Shown here: in pieces, positions 17,270 through 25,610 of the stretch
Numbering within the stretch: position 1 is the stretch's first letter
Layout: each line of letters opens with the position of its first letter
Source: VAZQ01 sp963817015
GTDB lineage: Bacteria > Pseudomonadota > Alphaproteobacteria > Rhizobiales > Xanthobacteraceae
Direction: 5' to 3'
Length of the DNA stretch: 64,000 nt
NCBI GenBank assembly: GCA_963817015.1
Contig: CAWFMV010000019.1
Location: 992,001-1,056,000 of the forward strand
Notes under the pieces: model-generated
What the model saw: the letters and a program-made list of their open reading frames with translations, nothing else
What the model was told of the DNA's origin: nothing
The model's database searches: none
Translations under genes and position numbers: made by a program

Positions 17270-17911
17270 ATGGCAAAGAAGAAGATCACGCGCATCGGCA
17301 TCGGCGGCCCGGTCGGTTCGGGCAAGACCGCGATCGTCGAAGCCATCACGCCCAAGCTCCTCGATCTCGGTCTCAAGGTGCTGATCGTCACCAACGACAT
17401 CGTGACCACCGAGGACGCCAAGCACGTGCAGCGCACCCTCAAGGGCATTCTGCTCGAGGAGCGCATCCTCGGAGTCGAGACCGGCGCCTGTCCGCACACC
17501 GCGGTGCGCGAGGATCCGAGCATGAATCTCGCCGCGGTCGAGGACATGGAGGCGCGCTTTCCCGACAGCGACATCGTGCTGATCGAGAGCGGCGGCGACA
17601 ACCTGACGCTCACCTTTTCGCCCGCGCTCGTCGACTACTTCATCTACGTGATCGATGTGGCGGCGGGCGACAAGATCCCGCGCAAGAACGGGCCGGGCAT
17701 CACGCAGTCCGACATCCTGGTCATCAACAAGACTGATCTCGCTCCCCATGTTGGCGCGAGCCTCGAGGTGATGCGGCACGACTCGCAATTGATGCGTGGC
17801 GACAAGCCGTTCCTGTTCACCAACTGCAAGACCGGGGAGGGCATCCCGCAGCTTGTCGACCTGATCGCCACGGAATTGCTGTTCGATCTGAAGCTGCCGG
17901 GAGTGGCGTGA
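17270..17911 (+). CDS. ureG: Urease accessory GTPase UreG
   Basis: GTPase that drives nickel insertion into urease. The 213-residue form from ATG 17270 (MAKKKITRIGIGGPVGSGKT) is preferred over a TTG at 17252. P-loop GGPVGSGKT at residues 12-20; also the nickel/zinc-binding region ETGACPHTA, the ESGGDNL switch motif, and NKTDLAPHVGAS for guanine recognition. It lies 14 bp after ureF. Confidence 0.97.
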   Translation: MAKKKITRIGIGGPVGSGKTAIVEAITPKLLDLGLKVLIVTNDIVTTEDAKHVQRTLKGILLEERILGVETGACPHTAVREDPSMNLAAVEDMEARFPDSDIVLIESGGDNLTLTFSPALVDYFIYVIDVAAGDKIPRKNGPGITQSDILVINKTDLAPHVGASLEVMRHDSQLMRGDKPFLFTNCKTGEGIPQLVDLIATELLFDLKLPGVA

Positions 17912-17927
17912 TGGCGTTGCCGCAGTG

Positions 17928-18102
17928 TTGTAGGGTGGGTTAGCGTGGCCCGGGACTTGAGGCGGAGTTGATGGATCGCTCCACGCGTAACCCACCGTCA
18001 AGGCCTGGATGTCGCGAAATGTCACCACGGTGGTGGGTTACGCGTGGTCAAGGGATTCGATCCAATCGAGAGCGTGCGGGCCACGCTAACCCACCCTACA
18101 AG
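17928..18102. repeat. 175-bp nested inverted-repeat element between ureG and ureD
   Basis: Outer arms of 25 bp: TTGTAGGGTGGGTTAGCG with TGGCCCG at 17928-17952, exactly inverted at 18077-18101. Inner arms of 16 bp, CCACGCGTAACCCACC at 17981-17996, exactly inverted at 18032-18047. The inner arm shares the GTAACCCACC core with the outer arm. The element has no ORF and resembles a REP-doublet or MITE. It splits the urease cluster. Confidence 0.85.
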
Positions 18103-18113
18103 CAGAGAGTTGC

Positions 18114-19068
18114 GTGACGATGCCTGCCGCCGGCGCGCCATGGGCAGCCGCAGAAGCACTCGGCCGTGCGGCCCCGGAGCTTGCGGCATATCAAGATGAG
18201 CCGCCGCAGATGCGGAGTGGCGCCGTCGGCAAGGCGGGCTTCCTGCATCTTGGCTTTGCGCGCCGCGGCAGCCGCACCATCCTGGCCGATCTCGACTATC
18301 GCATTCCCTATCGGGCGCAGCGCGCGCTCTACTGCGACGGCGCCATGCCCGATCTCGCGCATGTGTTCCTGATCACGACGACCGGCTGCCTTTTGCAGGG
18401 CGACCGGATGGCGCTCGACATTGCGTTGGGAGCAGGGTGCGCGCGCTCACGTCACCACCCAGTCGGCGACCAAGATCCACAGCATGGACGCCAACTACGC
18501 GGCGCAGACGCAGACTCTTGCGCTCGCGGACGATGCCTATCTCGAGTTCCTGCCCGATCCGATCATTCCGCATCGGCGCGCGCGCTTTGTCAGCGACACC
18601 AGAATTTCCGTCGCGCCGAGCGCGACCTTGCTCTACGCCGAGATCGTCCAGCCGGGTCGCAAGCATCACCATCCGGAGGAATGCTTCGGCGCGGCCGTTT
18701 TGTCGATGGCGCTCGAGGTCACTCGTCCTGGCGGCGGCGCGCTGTTCACCGAGAAGCTTCTCATCGAGCCGCAGCGTCACGCCATGCGGCAGACCGGCGT
18801 GATGGGGCCGTTCGATGTGTTCGGCAATGTGCTCGTATGCACCCCGAAGGAGAAGGCCGAACGCATCTGGCAGAGGACAAGCGCCGAGGTGGATCTGGCG
18901 AGCGGGCTCGCTTTCGGGGCTTGCCGGCTTCCCAACGACGCCGGGCTGATCTTCAAGGTGCTCGGCCGCGAGACCGCGCCGGTCAAGGCCAAGGTGCGTG
19001 AGTTCTGGAGCATCGTGCGCGAGGAGGTCACCGGATCGCGCGTGCCGCCGCCGTTCCTATGGCGGTGA
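18114..19068 (+). CDS. ureD: Urease accessory protein UreD/UreH (one apparent frameshift)
   Basis: Scaffold protein of the urease activation complex. The first frame (GTG 18114, or ATG 18120; KAGFLHLGFARRGSRTILAD) breaks near 18436; HVTTQSATKIHSMDANYAAQ continues in another frame to the stop at 19068. Removing one G from GCAGGGTGCG restores DIALGAGARAHVTTQSATKI, so an indel is likely. The family motif QSATK and the length of about 317 residues fit. Its place at the 3' end, after an inverted-repeat element, is unusual; ureD commonly precedes ureA in rhizobia. Confidence 0.9.
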
Positions 19069-19079
19069 GAGATCGTCGC

Positions 19080-19105
19080 AAGACCGCCGTTACAATGGCG
19101 GTCTT
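19080..19105. terminator. Bidirectional terminator between ureD and the cupin gene
   Basis: A 9-bp stem AAGACCGCC/GGCGGTCTT with an 8-base loop, 11 bp after the ureD stop and before the convergent cupin gene. GC-rich stem; T content after it is modest. Confidence 0.55.
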
Positions 19106-19140
19106 GTCATGTTGCAATGGTCACACGTTGCAGGACGATA

Positions 19141-19543
19141 TTATTCCGGCACGACCTCGGTTTGCGGCACGTCCTTGTCGGTGATGTTCATCTCGACCGC
19201 GCGTGCCGGCGCATTCGTCAGATTCTGGTTGCGATGGATGGTGCCGCGCGGAACGTAGACCCAGTCGCCGACCTTGAGCACGCGCGGCGCCTGGCCCTTG
19301 ATCGGTATAAGTGATCTCGCCCTCCTGGATCGTCCACCATTGCTCGCCCGGATGGCGATGGAACTGGTTGCTGGCGCCGGGCGGAAGGATGACATTCTGC
19401 ATCCGCACCTGCCGCGACGGGTCCTTCTCGAGCGGCATCTGGAAATACACCGTCGGCCGGAACTGCGACGGCGATTGCGACCACGCCACGGCCGCGACCA
19501 TGCCTGTTGCGAGGATCGTCGCCGGTACGATCAGCTTGTTCAT
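19141..19543 (-). CDS. Secreted cupin-domain protein (one apparent frameshift)
   Basis: Small exported cupin of about 133 residues. Signal peptide MNKLIVPATILATGMVAAVA with a cleavage site near WSQS; the start follows GGGAGGTGG. The cupin motif 1 reads LPPGASNQFHRHPGEQWWTI and ends EGEITYT. The frame then breaks near 19305, and IKGQAPRVLKVGDWVYVPRG, with TIHRNQNLTNAPAR as motif 2, continues to the stop at 19141. One extra base near ACCGATC explains it. Metal-binding His and Glu (H-x-H, E, H) are present. Function unknown. Confidence 0.75.
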
Positions 19544-19660
19544 GGGCCACCTCCCTATTGGTTACGGTCATTTGGTGCAACGGGTGCACGTGCACAGCGT
19601 AAGCGTTGCGGCTCAGGGCCGCAACATTGGCCGCGATCTCCTGACTTGGAGGGCTCGCCC

Positions 19661-20764
19661 TCAGGGCACCGCCGAGATCAGCAGAAACGCTGCAAAGATG
19701 ATCAGATGGATCGCCCCTTGCAGCACCGTGGTGCGTCCGGTGCCGAGCGTGAGCGTGCTCACGAACAGGGTCAGCACCAGCAGCGTCATTTGCGCCGGCG
19801 AGACGCCGAGCACGAGTTGCCGGTCGAGGATCAGCGACAACATCGCCACCGTGGGGATCGTGAGGCCGATGCTCGCGATGGCGGAGCCGACCGAGAGGTT
19901 GATGCTGTTCTGCAATCGATTGAGCAGCGCGGACTTCGCTGCCGCGAGCCCCTCGGGCAGCAGCACGATCGCCGCGATGATGACGCCGACGAAGGCCGGC
20001 GGGAGGCCCGCGGCCTGCACGCCCATGTCGAGCGGATAGGACAACATCTTGGCGAGCAGCACGACAGCGGTCAGCGAGAGCAGAAGGAGGATGAGACTGA
20101 GGAGGGCCACTCTGTCGGTGGGCTTCTCATGCGGTGCATCCGTCGCGTCCGCATCGGACGGCGCATCGAGGAAATAGTCGCGGTGCTTGACGGTCTGGAC
20201 AAATACAAAGACGCCCCACAGCAGCAGCGATGCGATGCCGACGAGCACGAGCTGCACCGCCGAGTAGTAGGGGCCTGCAGCGGTGACTGTGTAACTCGGC
20301 AGGATCAGCGTCAGCCCCGCCAACGTGCCAAGCACGGCAAGCGCGGAGGACGCGCCCTGCAGCTGAAAGGTCTGCTCGAAATGGCGGCTGCCGCCGATCA
20401 CCAGGCACAGGCCGACGACGCCGTTGAGCACGATCATGACGGCGGCGTAGATGGTGTCGCGCGCGACGCTGTCGCTGCCTTGCACGCCCGACAACATGAT
20501 CGACACGATCAGGCCGACCTCGATCACCGTCACCGCGACAGCCAGCAGGATCGAGCCGAACGGCTCGCCCAGCTTGATCGCCAGCACTTCGGCATGATGG
20601 ACGGCCGCGAACACCGATGCGCCGAGCGCGATCGCGTCAAGCAGGAGGACGAGCGTCGCGGCGGCGGGCACCACCTGCGCGAATGTCAGCGCCAGAAGGC
20701 CACTGCCGAGGATTGGGGCGATCCAGGTCCAGGTGGGGACGGATGCGACACGAGGGCGGGACAT
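19661..20764 (-). CDS. chaA: Calcium/proton antiporter ChaA
   Basis: A 367-residue inner-membrane Ca2+(Na+)/H+ antiporter, the same length as E. coli ChaA (366). About 11 membrane segments in two homologous halves. The antiporter repeats with the acidic residues are visible: LLAVAVTVIEVGLIVSIML in the first half and IVLLPEGLAAAKSALLNRLQ with NSINLSVGSAIASIGLTIP in the second. A central hydrophilic loop (DAPSDADATDAPHEKPTD) separates the halves. ATG 20764 is preferred to a TTG four codons upstream. Monocistronic. Confidence 0.92.
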   Translation of the reverse strand: MSRPRVASVPTWTWIAPILGSGLLALTFAQVVPAAATLVLLLDAIALGASVFAAVHHAEVLAIKLGEPFGSILLAVAVTVIEVGLIVSIMLSGVQGSDSVARDTIYAAVMIVLNGVVGLCLVIGGSRHFEQTFQLQGASSALAVLGTLAGLTLILPSYTVTAAGPYYSAVQLVLVGIASLLLWGVFVFVQTVKHRDYFLDAPSDADATDAPHEKPTDRVALLSLILLLLSLTAVVLLAKMLSYPLDMGVQAAGLPPAFVGVIIAAIVLLPEGLAAAKSALLNRLQNSINLSVGSAIASIGLTIPTVAMLSLILDRQLVLGVSPAQMTLLVLTLFVSTLTLGTGRTTVLQGAIHLIIFAAFLLISAVP

Positions 20765-20983
20765 GGGCTGGGTCAACCTTCGCGAGTTACGATGCTTGCA
20801 CTGGCGCTTCGGTCACTGGCGCTTCGGTCGAAGTTCCGCTCTGCCGAGAGCCCCGGCGAGGCCGCGGCAAGCGCTGTATCCGGGCTTCAGGCCAATCCGA
20901 AAGATTGCTACCATCTACGTGTGTTCTGACAAGTCACGATCAATGTATCAATAAGCGCCGGACGAGCGGCACAGGGAGGCAGA

Positions 20984-22087
20984 ATGATCAATCGGCAAGA
21001 CAACCTCGGGTCGGCGATCGCCGCACTTGCGGTCCTGATCACGGTTCTAGCTGTTGGGGCGCTCCCGGCCCCCGCGCTGGCGCAAGACCAGCCCAAGGAA
21101 TACGGGATCGCCGTCAAGCGGCCCGTGCTGCAGGCCTCTTGCAAGCACTGCCCCTGGGGCGCGCTCGGCGATATCCTCAAGACCATCATGGCGCCCGCTT
21201 ATGATGTCGCCATCTGCTACGGCTGCTCCGGGGAGAACGGCGCACGCTACGTGTCGAAGCGCCTCATGTCGGCGGAGGTCAGCGACCGGCTGTTCGCGCA
21301 GGGCGTCTCGACGCGACCCGACGCGCCGGTCGATTTCGGAATCACGCAGTCGGAATATGTCCGCTGGGCCTACGAAGGCAGTCATGGCTACAAGAAAGAT
21401 GGGCCCTTCACCAACCTGCGGCTGATCGCGCGCGTCGAAAGTCCCGCCTATCTCATGATCGCCGTCGACAAGGCATCTGGCATCACGGACCTGCGGCAGA
21501 TTCGCGAGAAAAAGATGCCGGTGCGCATCATGATGGGGCCGAACGCCGCGATGCTGCACTCCGTCCTTGAATATTACGGCATCACGGAAAAGGACGTCAG
21601 CGATTGGGGAGGGATGTTCCTGGCGGGCAATGCGCTCGTGAAGAATCCGAGATTCGACGTCATGCTGGGGACAGGCGTCCTCTCGAACTACCCTGAAGGA
21701 AACATGTGGTACGAGATGTCGCAGAAGAAGGATCTGGTCTTCCTGCAAATACCGGAGGATCTGCGCCAGAAGCTTGCCAAGGAGCACCGGGGCGAGCTCG
21801 TGACATTGCCGTTCCGCTACCTGCGTGGCCTCGACGACGAGCCGCACCCGACCGTGGGCGTCTCAGGTCTGTTCGTCTACGGACGCGATGATCTTCCGGA
21901 CCAGTTCGTCCGCGATGTTGCCAGTGGACTGGACGAGAAACGCTCGCTCATCAAATGGGCGAACCAGCCGTTCTCCTACGATCCGAACACGGTGTGGAAC
22001 GGCGATGGCGTGCCGCTTCATCCTGCTGCGGCGCGCTACTATGGCGAGCGCGGCTATATGCGGGAAGTTGCCGGAGCCAGCAGGTAG
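20984..22087 (+). CDS. TAXI-family (TRAP-associated) solute-binding protein with two Cys pairs
   Basis: Exported 367-residue periplasmic receptor. The start follows AGGGAGG; the signal peptide ends at about PAPALAQ. The fold is of the TAXI/NMT1 type: FGITQSEYVRWAYEGSHGYK, then LRLIARVESPAYLMIAVDKA and MMGPNAAMLHSVLEYYGITE match the pattern of these receptors. Unusual for the family are CKHCPWG just after the signal peptide and CYGCSGENG about 30 residues later, which could form disulfides or hold a metal or heme. No TRAP membrane component lies nearby, so this is an orphan receptor. Confidence 0.7.
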   Translation: MINRQDNLGSAIAALAVLITVLAVGALPAPALAQDQPKEYGIAVKRPVLQASCKHCPWGALGDILKTIMAPAYDVAICYGCSGENGARYVSKRLMSAEVSDRLFAQGVSTRPDAPVDFGITQSEYVRWAYEGSHGYKKDGPFTNLRLIARVESPAYLMIAVDKASGITDLRQIREKKMPVRIMMGPNAAMLHSVLEYYGITEKDVSDWGGMFLAGNALVKNPRFDVMLGTGVLSNYPEGNMWYEMSQKKDLVFLQIPEDLRQKLAKEHRGELVTLPFRYLRGLDDEPHPTVGVSGLFVYGRDDLPDQFVRDVASGLDEKRSLIKWANQPFSYDPNTVWNGDGVPLHPAAARYYGERGYMREVAGASR

Positions 22088-22209
22088 CGAGACCGCCGCA
22101 CTTGGTAGTCCGATTCCAACTTCGCACCCCATTTCTGCGGGCGATTTGTGAATGTTAGAATCCAAGGACCGCTAGAGCGTGATGAGATGGGCTTGAACGC
22201 CTCTTGGTT

Positions 22210-22292
22210 CCGTTCGTCCCCGCGGAAGCGGGGACCCAGTTCTTTGGCCGAGTTCTCGGCCCCTGGGTCCCCGCTTCCGCGGGGACGAACGG
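22210..22292. repeat. Solo copy 2 of the GIY-YIG-associated inverted repeat
   Basis: Two 30-bp arms, CCGTTCGTCCCCGC through GGGGACCCAG (22210-22239) and its exact inverse (22263-22292), around a 23-bp spacer TTCTTTGGC, CGAGTTCTCGGCC. The arms are identical to the left end of the element at 35640. Each arm also folds on itself around GCGGAAGC. Confidence 0.9.
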
Positions 22293-22380
22293 AGATTGGT
22301 TCAATGGCGGTGCAAACCCAAATTCGCCGTGTCCTTGCTGCCAGGTGGTCGCGAATCTCAAATCCACTCCACCAGGATAG

Positions 22381-22992
22381 CTACCAGAAACGGATGATCA
22401 GCATTGCGCTGACGACGGTTCCCCACACGGCCGCTGCCGCAGCAGCGACCAGGACGAGTGCTGCGAGGAAGGCGCAACAAATGAGCAGGCCGTCTTCCTC
22501 AATATAAGCAAGAGCGATCATTGCGATCACGATCGCCGGGGCAATATTGCTCAAAGGCACCGGGAAGAGGAGCAATATCGCAGTCAACAATAAGACAACG
22601 ATGCCAACAAAGCGCTTGGCGGTCTCGAACGCGGCCGGCCAGCGCGGGTGAACTGCATTCTCAAGATAACGCAACACCGGAATCGAGCGCGCACCAAGGA
22701 GGAGAAGGTAACGGGTCGGCAGGCGCCGGGTCGTGATGAAACGCGGGAAGGCAGGGGCGTCACGGCCCGCGATCATCTGCACGGCAATGGCCGCCAGGAC
22801 GAGGCCCGGCGCTGTTGAGCCGATCGGGGCGGTCGCGAGCAGACCAAGCAGCAAGATAAGGATGCCGAATGAACGCTGATGCAACGATGACATCAGCCAT
22901 CCAAACGTGAAGGAGTCCGCAGGTGCTTGATCGAGAAGGCTTTCTAGCAGTTGTGAGCTAGGTGTACGCGCTTTCGCATCGCGCAGTTCCAC
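22381..22992 (-). CDS. exoD: ExoD-family exopolysaccharide synthesis protein
   Basis: A 203-residue membrane protein of the ExoD family, named for a Sinorhizobium gene needed for exopolysaccharide production and alkali tolerance. The GTG at 22992 has AAGGA at good spacing; the frame extends further upstream without ribosome sites. The core reads TFGWLMSSLHQRSFGILILL, then GSTAPGLVLAAIAVQMIAG, RDAPAFPRF, and a C-terminal helix pair with IEEDGLLI. Four to five membrane segments. Biochemical role not established. Confidence 0.88.
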   Translation of the reverse strand: MELRDAKARTPSSQLLESLLDQAPADSFTFGWLMSSLHQRSFGILILLLGLLATAPIGSTAPGLVLAAIAVQMIAGRDAPAFPRFITTRRLPTRYLLLLGARSIPVLRYLENAVHPRWPAAFETAKRFVGIVVLLLTAILLLFPVPLSNIAPAIVIAMIALAYIEEDGLLICCAFLAALVLVAAAAAAVWGTVVSAMLIIRFW

Positions 22993-23174
22993 TCGAATTC
23001 CTTGGATTTTAGCCTGATGGGGTGCCACGTCGCTATCTGGCCCATGACTACGGACCGAATTGTGACGGAGGGCCGTGCTATTTTGGCGCGGACGTGAAGC
23101 CATCAAGTTATGTGGTGGCAGCTGTTCGGTGTTGTCAACGCGTTGTTCATTCCCATCCACGCCCACCAGTGGGG

Positions 23175-24119
23175 CTATCGCTGCCGGCCGGGCAACTGCA
23201 GCAGCTCGCTCGCCTGCTGCGGCGTCAGCGGCTGGGTGATGTATTTGAACGCGATCGCGTCCTGCATCATCTCGTCGAGACCTTTGACCTCGTCGAGCTG
23301 CAGCATGGCCTTGGGATAGAAGCGGTCGCGCACGGTCTGCGCCATGGCGGTGGAGACCTGGGCGTATTTGGCGAATGCCTCGACGCTTTCGGGTCGGCGT
23401 ACATGAAGTCGATCACGTCACGATAGGCGCGCAGGAAGCGGTCGTAGACCTCGCGGCGCTTTGCAAGATCGTTGGCATTGGCGATGGTCACGCGCACCGT
23501 CTGGGTGCGCACGCTCGCAAGATCATTGGCGAGCGCCACGATCCTGATCTGGCCCTGCTCGGCGGCTTCGAGGCCGAACGGCGGAGTGGAGAAGCCGATG
23601 TCGACCTGGCCCGACATCACCGACGTGAAAGTCGCGGGCACGTTGCCGGTCGCGACCAGCTTCGCCTGGAAGCCATACTCCTTCATGAAGCGCAGCGCCG
23701 TGATGTGCGTGCCCGAGCCGTTGGTCGAATAGGCGAGCGTCATGTTCGGCGTGACGCCCTTGAAGTCCTTCTGCGACCGGCGAGCTCGTCTTCACGAAAT
23801 AGTACTCGGCGGTCCCGGTCGCTTCGCCGGCGATGACGCGCACCGGTGCGCCCTTGGCATAGGCGCCGAGCACGCCCAGCATGCCGGGCGAGACGCCGAT
23901 ATCGACGCTGCCGGAGATGACCGCCTGCTGGGTCTCGCCGCCGCCCGACGTGTAGACGGTCTGCAGCTCGAGGTTATGCTTCTGGAAGATGCCGGCGCCC
24001 ACGCCGATCTCGGCGATGGCGGAATCCCACAGCCCGCGCTGACCGATGGCGAGCTTGAGCAGGTCGGCCGCAGTGCTCGTGCCATGCGACAGCAGCAGCG
24101 CAATGGCTGTCGCCAACAT
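23175..24119 (-). CDS. NMT1/SsuA-like ABC substrate-binding protein (two apparent frameshifts)
   Basis: Periplasmic receptor of the nitrate/sulfonate/taurine type, about 315 residues when three frames are joined. MLATAIALLLSHGTSTAADL is the signal peptide. KLAIGQRGLWDSAIAEIGVG and SGSVDIGVSPGMLGVLGAYA follow in frame one. Near 23775 the frame moves to LAYSTNGSGTHITALRFMKE and VMSGQVDIGFSTPPFGLEAA. Near 23395 it moves again to a tail ending DAIAFKYITQPLTPQ and a stop at 23175. All parts are family-like. The upstream portion of the first frame is a palindromic repeat, so the ATG at 24119 is chosen. No permease or ATPase gene is adjacent. Confidence 0.75.
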
Positions 24120-24121
24120 CA

Positions 24122-24171
24122 GCGCATGTCCCGGAAAAGTGGACACCGGTTTTCCGAGAAAGGACATGCGC
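24122..24171. repeat. 50-bp double palindrome
   Basis: Outer arms GCGCATGTCC and GGACATGCGC are perfectly inverted; inside them CGGAAAA pairs with TTTTCCG around GTGGACACCGG. Short elements of this look are widespread between genes in Rhizobiales. It lies immediately upstream of the receptor start and is transcribed into its leader. Confidence 0.7.
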
Positions 24172-24256
24172 CAACGCATGAATCTGGCGCGCATCCTGAA
24201 TGACCCAATCGGGATGCGCGCTAGCGTGCTGCCTCTCGTGATCACCGAAGCGCCTG

Positions 24257-24664
24257 TCAGGCGCCGCGCTGCATCATGCAGTCGGTCTCGACCGGGATCT
24301 TGGAATCGGGCGGGGGCAGGTTGCGCCGCAGGATACGGCTCTGCTTGTAGCCCGGCTTCTCGCAGGAGATCTCGACGTCGTTGGGACTGACTTCCTTGCC
24401 GAAGCCCGGGACCTTGTAGGCGCCGAGCGCATCGGTGCGCGTCACCACGCCGCCGCGGTCCTTCACGGCCACGGTCACTTTGGTGTCTGGAATGGTGGCG
24501 CCGGAGCCATCCTTCACAAAGCCGAAATAGGAAGGGCCTTCGTCCTCGCCGGCGTCGTCATCGTCGCCGAAGCCTGAGCCGCCGGCCCACAGGGCGGTGG
24601 ACACGACGCACATGGCGGCAACCATGGCCGCGATTCGACTTCGGCGACCATTTGGCACTTTCAT
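24257..24664 (-). CDS. Exported protein with a carboxypeptidase regulatory-like (Ig-like) domain
   Basis: A 135-residue protein with an N-terminal signal/anchor (RIAAMVAAMCVVSTALWAGG), an acidic linker (GFGDDDDAGEDEG) and a beta-sandwich resembling carboxypeptidase regulatory-like domains: YFGFVKDGSGATIPDTKVTV, TRTDALGAYKVPGFGK, then ISCEKPGYKQSRILRRNLPP. GGGAGGAA precedes the start. Such domains bind sugars or surfaces in envelope proteins. It is last in a leftward run with three small membrane proteins, suggesting a joint envelope role. No function is known. Confidence 0.65.
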   Translation of the reverse strand: MKVPNGRRSRIAAMVAAMCVVSTALWAGGSGFGDDDDAGEDEGPSYFGFVKDGSGATIPDTKVTVAVKDRGGVVTRTDALGAYKVPGFGKEVSPNDVEISCEKPGYKQSRILRRNLPPPDSKIPVETDCMMQRGA

Positions 24665-24833
24665 TTGTGGTTCCTCCCGTGGCTGGCGGCTGCAGCACGC
24701 CGCTGGCTGAGAACACTCTACCGCAATGGCGCCAGGGACTTCTACTCCCTAGAAGGGGGTCAGCAGGCGTCGGACGCGCGTCAAAATGGCGGCACCCCTT
24801 CTCAAGGACTTTATCCTGCTCGCTCGCTGGCGA

Positions 24834-25211
24834 TCAATTCGGTTGCCAGAAATAGCCTGACAGGAACCGGATGCAATCCATACTATAGGGCACGTTTTCG
24901 TTGTTGGCGGGGCATGCCGGACCAGACCGCTGGGTGGCAGGGGTGCCCCTCGTTACGGTCACCCGCCAGCGGGCATCCGGCGCGACATCACCCTGCATGA
25001 AGGTGATGCAGTCCGCATTGTAAGGGGTGTTCTCGTGGTCGGGACATACCGCGCCGACAGACGCGAGGCGTATCGCGTCTGTCGGCGCTTCGATATCGAA
25101 ACGGCGTCCGTGCTCGATCCAGAGCACCGAACCTGCGATGACGGCCACGAACACTGCGAGATCGAGTCTCAAACCACCCTCGACGTGTCTGATCCAGGTG
25201 GCCGCACGCAC
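24834..25211 (-). CDS. Membrane-anchored protein with a duplicated Cys motif
   Basis: A 125-residue protein from a GTG at 25211. One N-terminal membrane segment (LAVFVAVIAGSVLWI) leaves the rest outside. The exported part has an internal duplication: CPDHENTPYNADCITFMQG and CPANNENVPYSMDCIRFLSG share C-P-x-x-x-EN-x-PY-x-x-DCI-x-F-x-x-G. Each copy has two Cys and may form a disulfide-closed loop. It starts 6 bp after the 130-residue membrane gene. No family recognised. Confidence 0.6.
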   Translation of the reverse strand: MRAATWIRHVEGGLRLDLAVFVAVIAGSVLWIEHGRRFDIEAPTDAIRLASVGAVCPDHENTPYNADCITFMQGDVAPDARWRVTVTRGTPATQRSGPACPANNENVPYSMDCIRFLSGYFWQPN

Positions 25212-25217
25212 CCGGTC

Positions 25218-25610
25218 CTACGGATGGAACCACCATTGGCGGAGATCCCAAACCAGATACGGGATCGCCAGGATTGGCAGCAACCACACCAGGACGAGCG
25301 GGATTTTCTTGGCCGTGCTTTCAGGAAGCAGCGTGGCAAGCAGGCTTACGACAAACCCTGCGACGAGGGTCGTTGCGGTCCAGCCGTACCAGTACATGGC
25401 CGGTCCTTCGCCGCTTCTGCCCGGTCCCCATCCCAATTCGACGCGGTTCACCGCCGGGTGGTAGGTGAACAACGGCCAGTTGAACTGAAGGCAGAGCAAG
25501 TAGATCACGGTGCCGGCTACGGCAAACGTGATCGCGAACGTCCTGAACTTTGCCGATGTCGCCAGAGACGATGTCTTGGCAGTGCTGGTAGCTGTTGCCT
25601 GCGTGCTCAT
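25218..25610 (-). CDS. Small membrane protein, three predicted helices
   Basis: A 130-residue protein with segments near 22-43 (FAITFAVAGTVIYLLCLQF), 72-96 (WYGWTATTLVAGFVVSLLAT) and 102-123 (IPLVLVWLLPILAIPYLVWD). A periplasmic or cytoplasmic loop carries HPAVNRVELGWGPGRSGEGP. Its ATG overlaps the stop of the upstream 164-residue gene as ATGA, so the two are translated together. No family recognised. Confidence 0.6.
   Translation of the reverse strand: MSTQATATSTAKTSSLATSAKFRTFAITFAVAGTVIYLLCLQFNWPLFTYHPAVNRVELGWGPGRSGEGPAMYWYGWTATTLVAGFVVSLLATLLPESTAKKIPLVLVWLLPILAIPYLVWDLRQWWFHP

Noticed and set aside
19274..20929. 551-codon plus-strand frame opposite chaA and the cupin gene
   Set aside because: Its product is rich in Arg, His, Asp and Gln without a fold pattern, whereas the minus strand encodes a clear ChaA of normal length.
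22210..22292. Perfect inverted repeat as an ordinary terminator
   Set aside because: The arms recur at three other sites with the same spacer or with a gene between them, and no T-run follows, so a dispersed element is a better reading.
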